This document shows positions 1-5,755 of a stretch of 5,755 nt of DNA, piece after piece (within the stretch, counting starts at the first letter, position 1; every line of letters begins with the position of its first letter). Made by a program: the position numbers and the translations under genes. The notes beneath the pieces are model-generated. The model saw only the letters and a list, made by a program, of their open reading frames with translations. It had not been told where the DNA came from and ran no database searches. The stretch is from an uncultured Desulfomonile sp. (GTDB lineage Bacteria; Desulfobacterota; Desulfomonilia; Desulfomonilales; Desulfomonilaceae). The stretch covers positions 1-5,755 of the forward strand of contig CALDNG010000452.1 of assembly GCA_937915285.1 (NCBI GenBank), written 5' to 3'.

Positions 1-135
1 GATCGGAACGAATTATATCCAATTCAATAAATTTAATCGACAGAATAAAAGCTTAGGGTATGTTCCGAGATGGGGCATCGAATCTATACCAGATCAACGC
101 ACTATTGAGTAGTTATGTACTAATAATACTTTGTC

Positions 136-163
136 TTGACTTTTTGATTAGACTTTACATAAT
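136..163 (+). promoter_or_regulatory. Sigma70-like promoter driving the fluoride-riboswitch leader
   Basis: A -35-like TTGACT (136-141) is followed after 16 bases by a -10-like CATAAT (158-163). Each matches the consensus hexamer at five of six positions. Initiation about seven bases downstream would fall near 169-171, just before the first paired base of the riboswitch aptamer at 177. That is the expected arrangement for a riboswitch leader. The hexamers and spacing are seen directly; promoter activity is inferred. Confidence 0.7.
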
Positions 164-176
164 GAATCAATAAATA

Positions 177-225
177 GGGGATGGAGTCCCCCGAAAATGC
201 TCAAATCGAGCTGATGACTCCTACC
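177..225 (+). ncRNA. Fluoride riboswitch aptamer (crcB motif)
   Basis: The fold matches the fluoride aptamer element by element. P1 is GGGG (177-180) with CCCC (189-192). Its loop is AT, then GGAGT (183-187), then C. GGAGT pairs perfectly with ACTCC (217-221) as the long-range pseudoknot. P3 is GCTC (199-202) with GAGC (208-211), closing an AAATC loop. The joining A-rich stretch (194-197), the TGATG just after P3 and the TAC after the pseudoknot strand all sit where the Thermotoga-type aptamer has them. The family binds fluoride through magnesium ions and usually switches genes on. It lies just downstream of a good promoter and upstream of a terminator, which supports it being functional. The match was made by eye from memory of the consensus, with no covariance-model score. 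Confidence 0.93.
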
Positions 226-269
226 GCAAATGTTGGCGGTGGGTCTTCAGTCTCTAACAGAATCCACCG
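220..269 (+). promoter_or_regulatory. Riboswitch expression platform: anti-antiterminator and antiterminator strands
   Basis: Two mutually exclusive helices can be drawn. Helix A pairs CCTACCGC (220-227) with GCGGTGGG (236-243): eight pairs including one G-U, with an eight-base loop. It takes C220 and C221 from the aptamer pseudoknot. Helix B pairs CGGTGGGT (237-244) with ATCCACCG (262-269), about eight pairs including one G-U, and captures the 5' arm of the terminator. Fluoride binding should favour the pseudoknot, disfavour helix A, release 237-244 for helix B and so prevent termination. The complementarity is seen directly; the switching order is inferred from the known ON behaviour of the family. 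Confidence 0.75.
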
Positions 270-286
270 TAAGGTGGTTTTTTTTT
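264..286 (+). terminator. Intrinsic terminator of the riboswitch leader
   Basis: CCACC (264-268) and GGTGG (273-277) form a five-base-pair GC-rich stem closed by GTAA, a GNRA-type tetraloop. Nine consecutive T residues (278-286) follow directly. The short stem is compensated by the stable loop and long U tract. Its 5' arm is also part of the proposed antiterminator helix, so this is the regulated stop point and not a gene-end terminator. Confidence 0.85.
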
Positions 287-300
287 GTACGAATTTGTAT

Positions 301-314
301 CGCTAGTTTTAGCG
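301..314 (+). other. Small hairpin just upstream of the Shine-Dalgarno site
   Basis: CGCTA (301-305) and TAGCG (310-314) are perfectly complementary around a GTTT loop, seven bases before the AGGAGG site. An alternative outer pairing of TATCG (298-302) with CGATA (318-322) would touch the first base of that site. It could tune translation or protect the mRNA after read-through, but a five-pair stem can arise by chance. Confidence 0.35.
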
Positions 315-321
315 GTTCGAT

Positions 322-327
322 AGGAGG
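322..327 (+). promoter_or_regulatory. Strong Shine-Dalgarno site that fixes the dynamin gene start
   Basis: AGGAGG lies seven bases before an in-frame GTG at 335. No comparable site precedes the upstream in-frame ATG at 230, which sits inside the riboswitch expression platform. This decides the start in favour of GTG 335. Confidence 0.85.
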
Positions 328-334
328 ATCACTT

Positions 335-2158
335 GTGGAGTTTGGAACCACATCGTTGTCAAGAACTGGAATTGCTCATGACTCCGATCTAGAGAAGCCA
401 GGTCTAACAAATAATTTTGCAATCCTGGTTCAACAGGCTGATGAGATTTTGAGCAAATTCGGTGAGCAGTTTAATTCGGAACGTCCTCGGCTTGGCGCCC
501 TTAAGAGTCGTTTTGACGAGGGACGTTTTCATTTGGCGGTTCTAGGTCAGTTCAAACGAGGTAAAAGCACTTTATTAAACGCCCTGATAGGATATCCGCT
601 CCTACCCACATCGGTTGTGCCTCTTACAGCGATTCCCACGTTTGTCGAATATGGTGAAAGGATCCGGATCAAAATTGTCTTCCGGGAAGACAAGCCTACG
701 GAGGATTTTGTCGGAATTGAGGCTTGGGAGGCGGTATCAATTCTACAGAAATTCGTGACTGAAGACGCCAACCCAAAGAATATTCTTGGCGTTGAACAGG
801 TTGACATTTTCTTCCCTGCTGAGTTTCTTCAACATGGAGTAGTTCTAATCGATACGCCTGGAATTGGTTCTACTTATACCCACAATACACAAGCCACATT
901 AAATTTTCTGCCCGAGTGCGACGCCGCTCTGTTCGTGGTGTCTGCTGATCCTCCCTTAACTGAAGTAGAAGCTGATTTTCTAACAGCCGTCAGGTCTGGA
1001 ATTGACCGGTTATTTTTTATCTTCAACAAAATCGACTACCTGAATGAAGCGGAAAAATCGGTAGCAATATCGTTCTTCGAGAAGATTCTCAAAGAAAAGA
1101 CTGGCGCTGGGGACCATTTTGTTTTTTGCGTGTCTGCACGAAACGGCCTGGATGCGAAGGCTACGGAAAATCACGAACTCTGGACTGAAAGTGGCATGGC
1201 GGAGTTGGAACGGTATCTAATTAAATTCCTTGCAGCGGAAAAGTTGACGACACTTCTTGAGGCCCTGAAAAAGCAGGCTGCCGATATTATTTCAAACTGT
1301 TCAATGCGTTTGAGTCTTACCGCTGCGTCTCTAAAAATGCCGTTAACCGATCTGGAACAGCGGATTGGAGTATTCGATTGCGAACTCAAAAGGGCCGAAA
1401 CAGATAGGATATCGACTCAAGACCTCCTTTCTGGTGAGAGAAAAAGAAGCATAGCCAAACTCGAACAGGAGGCAGAGAGCCTTCGCCTGACTTCAGCAAA
1501 ACAGCTTTCGAATGTGGTTGAAAATTCAATGATCATTATGGAGGAGGATGACATTTCGGAAAAGTTGATACTGGATTCAATAGCTGAAGAACTAACCTCC
1601 TATTTTGACATTTCATCCGAACGGCTGACACGGGAATTGGGAATGTTAGTCAAGCAGACTCTACGTTCTCATCAACTTAGGGTTGATGAATTGATTGAGG
1701 GCATCAGAAAGACCGCATCCGAGTTATTTGACATTCCATATCATGCGCCTGACAGCGATCAGGCCTTTGAAACTAAACGCAGGCCCACATGGGTTCTTAG
1801 AAAACGGGTTCCCAGCTTACCTATAATTATACCTGAGGAAACAATAGACCGGCTACTGCCTAAAGCCATACGGATGGCCAGGTTAAAGAAAAGACTATCT
1901 CGCCAGATTGCTTCGTTAGTACATCATAACGTTGAGAACCTCAGGTGGGCCACATTGCAAAATGTCAATGACGCCTTTCACCGATTTGCCAGGATGATTG
2001 ACGATCGCTTCAAGGACACTATTTCTGCAACCCACGGGGCGATTCAGACTGCTTACCTGAAAAGGAAGGAACACTCCGAAGCAATTGCGGATGAACAGAC
2101 TAAAACAGAATTGGCGATCAAGGAGCTATCAGAATTAATAGTTATCTTAAGAAGATAG
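335..2158 (+). CDS. Bacterial dynamin-like GTPase under fluoride riboswitch control
   Basis: Predicted 607-residue dynamin-superfamily GTPase. The N-terminal G domain has all expected motifs: P-loop GQFKRGKST (71-79), the switch I threonine in VPLTAIPT (about T98), DTPGIG (173-178) and NKID (231-234). From about residue 250 to the end the protein is charged and mostly helical, as expected for the bundle and stalk of bacterial dynamin-like proteins. No clear transmembrane hairpin is visible, so membrane contact would be peripheral or through an amphipathic patch, perhaps around the PSLPIIIPEE stretch. Family members bind membranes and reshape or repair them using GTP. The GTG start at 335 is chosen because AGGAGG lies seven bases upstream. 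The frame stays open back to an ATG at 230, but that region is the riboswitch switch-and-terminator RNA. It is the first gene after the fluoride switch. The GTPase assignment is firm; the substrate membrane and physiological role are inferred. Confidence 0.9.
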   Translation: MEFGTTSLSRTGIAHDSDLEKPGLTNNFAILVQQADEILSKFGEQFNSERPRLGALKSRFDEGRFHLAVLGQFKRGKSTLLNALIGYPLLPTSVVPLTAIPTFVEYGERIRIKIVFREDKPTEDFVGIEAWEAVSILQKFVTEDANPKNILGVEQVDIFFPAEFLQHGVVLIDTPGIGSTYTHNTQATLNFLPECDAALFVVSADPPLTEVEADFLTAVRSGIDRLFFIFNKIDYLNEAEKSVAISFFEKILKEKTGAGDHFVFCVSARNGLDAKATENHELWTESGMAELERYLIKFLAAEKLTTLLEALKKQAADIISNCSMRLSLTAASLKMPLTDLEQRIGVFDCELKRAETDRISTQDLLSGERKRSIAKLEQEAESLRLTSAKQLSNVVENSMIIMEEDDISEKLILDSIAEELTSYFDISSERLTRELGMLVKQTLRSHQLRVDELIEGIRKTASELFDIPYHAPDSDQAFETKRRPTWVLRKRVPSLPIIIPEETIDRLLPKAIRMARLKKRLSRQIASLVHHNVENLRWATLQNVNDAFHRFARMIDDRFKDTISATHGAIQTAYLKRKEHSEAIADEQTKTELAIKELSELIVILRR

Positions 2159-2206
2159 TGTGCCTTTTTGGGCAAGTTTATTGTGTGTGAACACCATGAC
2201 ATCAGA

Positions 2207-2236
2207 TTAACGAAGCCATTTTTGTTGTCCTACAAT
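2207..2236 (+). promoter_or_regulatory. Possible weak internal promoter in the dynamin-antiporter gap
   Basis: The 208 bases between the dynamin stop and the antiporter start contain TTAACG (2207-2212) and TACAAT (2231-2236), 18 bases apart. TACAAT is a good -10 and the -35 match is poor. No intrinsic terminator with a U tract is present in the gap. The only hairpin noted, TGCC/GGCA at 2161-2174, lacks one. Read-through from the dynamin gene therefore remains possible, and the antiporter may also have its own promoter. Confidence 0.25.
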
Positions 2237-2366
2237 TTGCGGTCTTCAATGAGTCAAGACAACGAATGGCATCCATCGAATAGTCTAAGGAATCAGCCAA
2301 AGCCTGAAGGAAATCTAGGAGTTTTCTGGGTAATCTCAAAATTTGCAAGTCAATCGGAGCAAAAAG

Positions 2367-3512
2367 ATGGAACATACGTGGTATGTCGCGATGGTATGGG
2401 TGGCGTTAGCTTTGCTTGCAAGTGTCATATCAATGCGGACAGCAATCTCGGTCGCCCTTGTAGAGATTTTTGTTGGGGTCTTGGGAGGCAATTTTCTCGG
2501 ACTGGACCCAAAAACTGAATGGATAAGTTTTTTGGCCGGATTTGGGGCCATACTTCTGACTTTCCTGGCCGGAGCGGAAATAGAACCTGATGTCTTGCGT
2601 AAATATTCCAGGCAGGCAATAGCCATAGGATTTATAAGTTTCTTGATGCCATTTCTTGGAGCCATGGCTTACGCTTATTACATAGCGGGATGGACTGAGG
2701 ATGCTTCAAAAATTTGTGGTATTGCTCTTTCCACAACCTCGGTTGCCGTAGTCTATGCTGTCATGGTGGAGACCGGCCTGAACAAGACGGAGCTGGGCAA
2801 AATCATATTGGCTGCCTGTTTTGTCACCGACTTGGGCACAGTCCTGGCGCTTGGGATTCTTTTTGCCCACTACAATATCTGGTTGGTTATATTTACCGTA
2901 ATAACGATTGTAACCCTCATTGCGACCCCTCGCTTCATCCGCTGGTTCTTCAAAGCTTTTAACGGTCATGTCAGTGAGCCTGAAATCAAGCTGATTTTTG
3001 TGATGTTGTTTGCGCTAGGATGGCTTGCGACCCATGCAAACAGTGAGGCTGTTTTACCGGCATACCTCTTGGGTATAGTAGTAGCCGGGGTGTTCAAGGA
3101 ACAACGGGAAATGGTAAGACATCTCCGCACTGCCACATTTGCCTTGTTAACACCTTTTTATTTTTTAAAAGCTGGCACGATCGTATCCATTCCGGCCATA
3201 TGGACCGGAATAGGACTAATTGCCGTACTGTTGGTCGTGAAGATGGCGGCCAAGTTCATCGGTGTCTACCCAATTACATCAATGTTTCGATTCAGTCCAA
3301 GGACGGGGATGTATACGACACTTCTAATGAGCACAGGGCTCACTTTTGGCAGCATATCGGCCCTGTTTGGTTACAGTAGGGGAATAATCTCACAAGATCA
3401 ATACACAGTTCTGGTAACCGTAGTTATAGGCAGCGCAGTTATTCCCACTCTAATTGCGCAGTGGTTCTATTCTCCAAGACAGGATGATCTAAAAGGAAGC
3501 TGGCAGAAATAA
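2367..3512 (+). CDS. CPA2-family cation:proton antiporter (membrane domain only)
   Basis: Predicted 381-residue inner-membrane protein, almost entirely hydrophobic segments joined by short loops, as in Na+/H+ exchanger-type CPA2 transporters. Family signatures are LLTFLAGAEIEPDVLRK (63-79), the discontinuous-helix region LSTTSVAVVYAVMVETGLNK (121-140), and ILAACFVTDLG (147-157) at the ion-binding site. Also present are a late-helix lysine pair, K292/K296, and a STGLTFGSISALFG stretch (322-335). The ion-site pair is Thr154-Asp155, where electrogenic members have Asp-Asp and many electroneutral ones Asn-Asp or Gln-Asp. The length is that of the transport domain alone; there is no C-terminal RCK/TrkA-N domain. 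ATG 2367 is preferred over the in-frame TTG at 2343 because GGAG (2356-2359) sits seven bases before it. A Usp gene follows 24 bases later. Na+/H+-type antiporters are known fluoride-riboswitch targets. The transported ion cannot be told from sequence. Confidence 0.88.
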   Translation: MEHTWYVAMVWVALALLASVISMRTAISVALVEIFVGVLGGNFLGLDPKTEWISFLAGFGAILLTFLAGAEIEPDVLRKYSRQAIAIGFISFLMPFLGAMAYAYYIAGWTEDASKICGIALSTTSVAVVYAVMVETGLNKTELGKIILAACFVTDLGTVLALGILFAHYNIWLVIFTVITIVTLIATPRFIRWFFKAFNGHVSEPEIKLIFVMLFALGWLATHANSEAVLPAYLLGIVVAGVFKEQREMVRHLRTATFALLTPFYFLKAGTIVSIPAIWTGIGLIAVLLVVKMAAKFIGVYPITSMFRFSPRTGMYTTLLMSTGLTFGSISALFGYSRGIISQDQYTVLVTVVIGSAVIPTLIAQWFYSPRQDDLKGSWQK

Positions 3513-3536
3513 ATGCCGAGAAGATGGAGTTTTACA

Positions 3537-3959
3537 ATGTACAAGAAATTGTTGGTAGCATTTGACGGTTCTGAAGGATCCAGAAAAGCTCTAAGTAGAG
3601 CTGTGAACTTGGCCGTATGTTTTGGAGCAGATCTGCATTCAGTTTCGGTGGAGGTTGATCTTCCCCAATATGTGGCAACCATAGGTGAATTTGAGGAAGT
3701 TAAGGCGCAAAAGGACGTCTACTTTGAAAAGTTGAACAAGGAGGCGGTTGAACTGGCCGCTTCCAAAAACATCACCTTGATCCCTCATGTAGTGGCAGGT
3801 CATGCAGTGGACGCCATAGTGGAATTCTGTAAGGAAGGCAATTTTGACCTTCTCATAACGGGTTTCACTGGACATTCCAGGATATACGAACGCATCTGGG
3901 GAGGTGTATCTCGCAATCTGGCTCGTTTTTCACCTTGCTCGGTCTTGATAGAAAAGTGA
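3537..3959 (+). CDS. Universal stress protein, UspA family
   Basis: Predicted 140-residue cytoplasmic single-domain Usp, the usual family length. It begins MYKKLLVAFDGSEGSRKAL, the typical first strand with Asp10 and the DGSE nucleotide-pocket turn. It ends with the phosphate-binding signature G-2x-G-9x-G: G109, G112 and G122 in GFTGHSRIYERIWGG, then VSRNLA and the final strand PCSVLIEK. The residue after G122 is Gly123 where ATP-binding members usually have Ser or Thr, though Ser125 is close. ATP binding is therefore likely but not certain. ATG 3537 is preferred because GGAG (3526-3529) lies seven bases upstream. An in-frame ATG at 3513, directly after the antiporter stop, has no site of its own. 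The 24-base gap to the antiporter indicates co-transcription. A role as a nucleotide-sensing partner or regulator of the antiporter is inferred from that pairing. Confidence 0.9.
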   Translation: MYKKLLVAFDGSEGSRKALSRAVNLAVCFGADLHSVSVEVDLPQYVATIGEFEEVKAQKDVYFEKLNKEAVELAASKNITLIPHVVAGHAVDAIVEFCKEGNFDLLITGFTGHSRIYERIWGGVSRNLARFSPCSVLIEK

Positions 3960-4212
3960 TGCGGGTTTGATGAACTGATTCAAGAGCCCTAATGAGAAAG
4001 AGGTTCGATTGGGAAAATCGCTGACATTAAGATCCAGGTTCATTGGTAATCATGAAATGTCAAGAATCAATTATTATCCCGAAAATAAGACAGATGACCA
4101 AGAACAAGATTCTTAGCGCCAATGAAAAATCCCGGTCTAGCTGACAATTTCGGTCCACAGTCTTAAGGAAGGAAGCTCCTACGTTTTTAAACTGAAAGGA
4201 TACACCGCAGTT
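3960..4212 (+). other. Non-coding gap between the usp and MFS genes
   Basis: No credible coding frame was seen. A weak hairpin, CGATT (4006-4010) with AATCG (4016-4020), has no U tract and is a poor terminator. AAGAATC (4062-4068) and GATTCTT (4108-4114) are complementary but far apart. No convincing promoter was found: TTGGTA (4043-4048) and TATTAT (4072-4077) are 23 bases apart. The length suggests that the MFS gene may be a separate transcription unit, but nothing proves it. Confidence 0.4.
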
Positions 4213-5406
4213 ATGGCTGATCAGTCAAGGCTCCTTATTAAATTCTCTGGTGTTTCCGGTAAGGTAGCGACCCGGTTTGTAATTCTGATTGGAGTGGTCA
4301 GTCTCTTCTCCGATCTTACATATGAAGGAGCTCGAAGTGTTGCAGGTCCATTTTTGGCGACTCTCGGGGCCAGTGGAACGGGAGTTGGTTTTGTTGCAGG
4401 TCTTGGAGAGTTAATAGGATATGGTTTTCGTTTGGTTTCAGGATATTTGGCCGACAAGACCCGCCAATACTGGGCCATCGTGTTTTTTGGCTATGCGCTA
4501 AATTTGCTAGCGGTTCCTCTCCTAGCTTTGGCAGGTCATTGGGAGATAGCCGCACTGCTGATGGTCGCCGAGCGCACGGGCAAGGCCATACGTACTCCTG
4601 CGCGTGATGTAATGCTGTCCTGCGCTTCGGACAGCATTGGTCAGGGATGGGGCTTTGGTTTGCACGAGGCTCTAGATCAGATTGGCGCTATATTGGGTCC
4701 ATTGGTGGTAGCTCTCGTGCTTTATAGCACAGGTAAATACGAGAATGCTTTCGCTCTGCTTTTAATTCCTGCTTTAATTGCCCTGACGGTTTTATTTGTC
4801 GCATACAAACTTTATCCTGAACCTCAAAACCTTGCTTCGGCTACCATCAAATTAGAAAGCACTGGTTTACCCAAATCGTTTTGGTTTTACATATTGGCGA
4901 CTGCCTGCGTAGCGGCAGGTTATGCTGATTTTCCACTGGTGGCGTATCATTTCAAAAAAGCCGCTTCAGTTCCTGAACAATGGATTCCTATTCTTTATTC
5001 TGTGGCAATGGGCGTAGATGCGATAGCCGCTTTAATATTTGGTCGAATGTTCGACCGGATCGGAATTTCCGCATTGGTCGGATCAATATTTCTGTCCGCC
5101 CTTTTTGCTCCCCTTGTGTTCTGGGGAGACTTCCATTCGGCCATTATTGGAATGGCGCTATGGGGAGTTGGAATGGGGGCTCAAGAGTCCGTCATGCGTG
5201 CCGCTATTGGCATGGTTGTTCCACAAAATCGACTTGGTCTGGCATTTGGTCTTTTCAATACTATCTTCGGTGTTGCATGGTTCGTCGGTAGTCTGACCAT
5301 GGGGATACTCTACGATGTCTCTATTACTTCCCTAATCATTTTTTCGGTGGGTATTCAACTATTGGCCATACCTGTGATTATGATCTGTTCTAAACCGCGA
5401 CCATGA
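4213..5406 (+). CDS. Major facilitator superfamily (MFS) transporter
   Basis: Predicted 397-residue inner-membrane protein with about 12 hydrophobic segments, the usual MFS length. The first helix carries acidic residues in SLFSDLTYEGARS (Asp34, Glu38). The helix 2-3 loop has a motif A variant, SGYLADKTRQYW (76-87). Helix 4-5 has RTGKAIRTPARDVMLS (121-136) followed by GLHEALDQIGAILGPL (149-164), a signature of a widespread uncharacterised MFS subgroup. The second half repeats the fold, with FGRMFDRIG around residues 276-284 as the pseudo-symmetric motif A loop. The start is ATG 4213. Its nearest purine-rich site, AAAGGA (4195-4200), is 12 bases away, longer than ideal and weaker than those of the upstream genes. 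The substrate is unknown. Membership in the fluoride regulon is possible from proximity and orientation only. Confidence 0.88.
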   Translation: MADQSRLLIKFSGVSGKVATRFVILIGVVSLFSDLTYEGARSVAGPFLATLGASGTGVGFVAGLGELIGYGFRLVSGYLADKTRQYWAIVFFGYALNLLAVPLLALAGHWEIAALLMVAERTGKAIRTPARDVMLSCASDSIGQGWGFGLHEALDQIGAILGPLVVALVLYSTGKYENAFALLLIPALIALTVLFVAYKLYPEPQNLASATIKLESTGLPKSFWFYILATACVAAGYADFPLVAYHFKKAASVPEQWIPILYSVAMGVDAIAALIFGRMFDRIGISALVGSIFLSALFAPLVFWGDFHSAIIGMALWGVGMGAQESVMRAAIGMVVPQNRLGLAFGLFNTIFGVAWFVGSLTMGILYDVSITSLIIFSVGIQLLAIPVIMICSKPRP

Positions 5407-5407
5407 C

Positions 5408-5425
5408 AAAAAGAGCCGGCGCCTC
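5408..5425 (-). terminator. Possible terminator for the minus-strand gene
   Basis: Read on the minus strand, GAGGCGCCGGCTC (complement of 5413-5425) can form a short imperfect stem, GAG(G)C with GCTC around GCCG. Five U residues follow (complement of 5408-5412). It lies about 90 bases past the stop of the minus-strand gene and directly after the MFS stop. The stem is weak and has a bulge, so this is tentative. Confidence 0.3.
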
Positions 5426-5513
5426 GCGAATTGAAACGCTTAAGCTTCATGACCCAATTTGATAGGGGTAACGAGGCAGTAGCCATTAATCAGTAGAGGA
5501 CTTACGCGGCAAG

Positions 5514-5755
5514 TCACCTGACGAGGTGAAATATTTTGGCTAACTCCGCATGAAAATGAATGGCTCTAGCGAATGTGGGTACGAGCATGAAAAGCATTGC
5601 TCCCACAAAGAATGGCACAATGATATTTTGCAGAGTTAACAGGCCTCGTGTGCGCCATCTGTTAAGGAAGTAAAAGCTCCCAGGAACGTAGATCAATGTC
5701 GCGGTCACAACCCCGGGAGAATATTCACCGCCCAAAGCAGTGGCTGAGATATGCA
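5514..5755 (-). CDS. HXXEE-like membrane protein, C-terminal fragment
   Basis: Partial gene entering from the right edge. The frame is open to the last base and stops with TGA at 5516-5514, giving about 79 visible residues. A GEYSPGVVTATLIYVPGSFY stretch, preceded by HISATALG, resembles the end of HXXEE-domain membrane proteins, where a histidine-containing helix is followed by an SPG-V-TA-L motif. A second hydrophobic segment, NIIVPFFVGAMLFMLVPTF, follows. An internal TTG at 5735 should not be taken as the start, because family similarity continues upstream of it. The N-terminal HxxEE motif itself would lie outside the window. The function of this family is unknown to me. It is convergent with the MFS gene and probably unrelated to the fluoride cluster. 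The assignment was made by eye from a short fragment. Confidence 0.6.
   Translation of the reverse strand, partial: HISATALGGEYSPGVVTATLIYVPGSFYFLNRWRTRGLLTLQNIIVPFFVGAMLFMLVPTFARAIHFHAELAKIFHLVR

Noticed and set aside
3..68. Inverted repeat TCGGAAC (3-9) and GTTCCGA (62-68)
   Set aside because: Seven bases separated by 52, with no extension and no adjacent mobile gene; plausible by chance in an AT-rich intergenic region.
230..334. Possible leader peptide or N-terminal extension of the dynamin
   Set aside because: The region is accounted for by the riboswitch platform, the terminator and the untranslated leader. The ATG at 230 lacks a ribosome-binding site and the encoded residues are not dynamin-like.
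2168..2518. Plus-strand open frame of 116 codons beginning with TTG
   Set aside because: It overlaps the well-supported antiporter by about 150 bases in another frame, has no Shine-Dalgarno site and its protein shows no recognisable domain.
4006..4020. CGATT/AATCG hairpin after the usp gene as a terminator
   Set aside because: The stem is five pairs, AT-rich, and has no following T run on either strand.
4062..4114. Inverted repeat AAGAATC/GATTCTT in the usp-MFS gap
   Set aside because: Short arms about 40 bases apart with no U tract or repeat family context; not convincing as a terminator or operator.
5438..5445. GCTTAAGC palindrome in the convergent intergenic region
   Set aside because: A single eight-base palindrome without a partner or spacing pattern; too common to call an operator.
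1..5755. Mobile element, CRISPR array, tRNA or rRNA
   Set aside because: Both strands were read for transposase-like proteins, terminal repeats, regularly spaced repeats and tRNA-like cloverleafs; none was seen.

Overview
This window comes from a bacterium with moderate GC content. The protein families and gene style look like an environmental Gram-negative, possibly a Desulfobacterota-type anaerobe. That placement is only an impression from protein style, because there is no rRNA or other marker gene here. The main content is a plus-strand gene cluster headed by a recognisable fluoride riboswitch (crcB motif). A single short minus-strand gene fragment enters from the right edge.

Layout: positions 1-130 hold no gene. 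A sigma70-like promoter (about 136-163) starts a short leader. The leader contains a fluoride aptamer (177-225) and an expression platform that ends in an intrinsic terminator (264-286). After the terminator come a strong Shine-Dalgarno site and a GTG-started bacterial dynamin-like GTPase (335-2158). A 208-base gap follows. Then come a CPA2-type cation/proton antiporter membrane domain (2367-3512) and, 24 bases later, a small universal stress protein (3537-3959). After a 253-base gap without a gene there is an MFS transporter (4213-5406). A convergent minus-strand fragment that looks like the C-terminus of an HXXEE-domain membrane protein (5514 to the edge) closes the window.

How it fits together: the aptamer 3' strand, an intervening G-rich strand and the terminator 5' strand are complementary in a mutually exclusive way. 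This gives a coherent ON switch: fluoride stabilises the pseudoknot, frees an antiterminator strand and allows read-through. Na+/H+-type antiporters and Usp proteins are known members of fluoride-riboswitch regulons. The classical exporters (CrcB/Fluc, CLC-F) are absent from the window. The unusual element is the first gene under the switch, a dynamin-like GTPase. This suggests that membrane remodelling or repair may be part of a fluoride (acid/anion) stress response. Whether the antiporter-Usp pair and the MFS gene share the riboswitch transcript cannot be settled from sequence alone.
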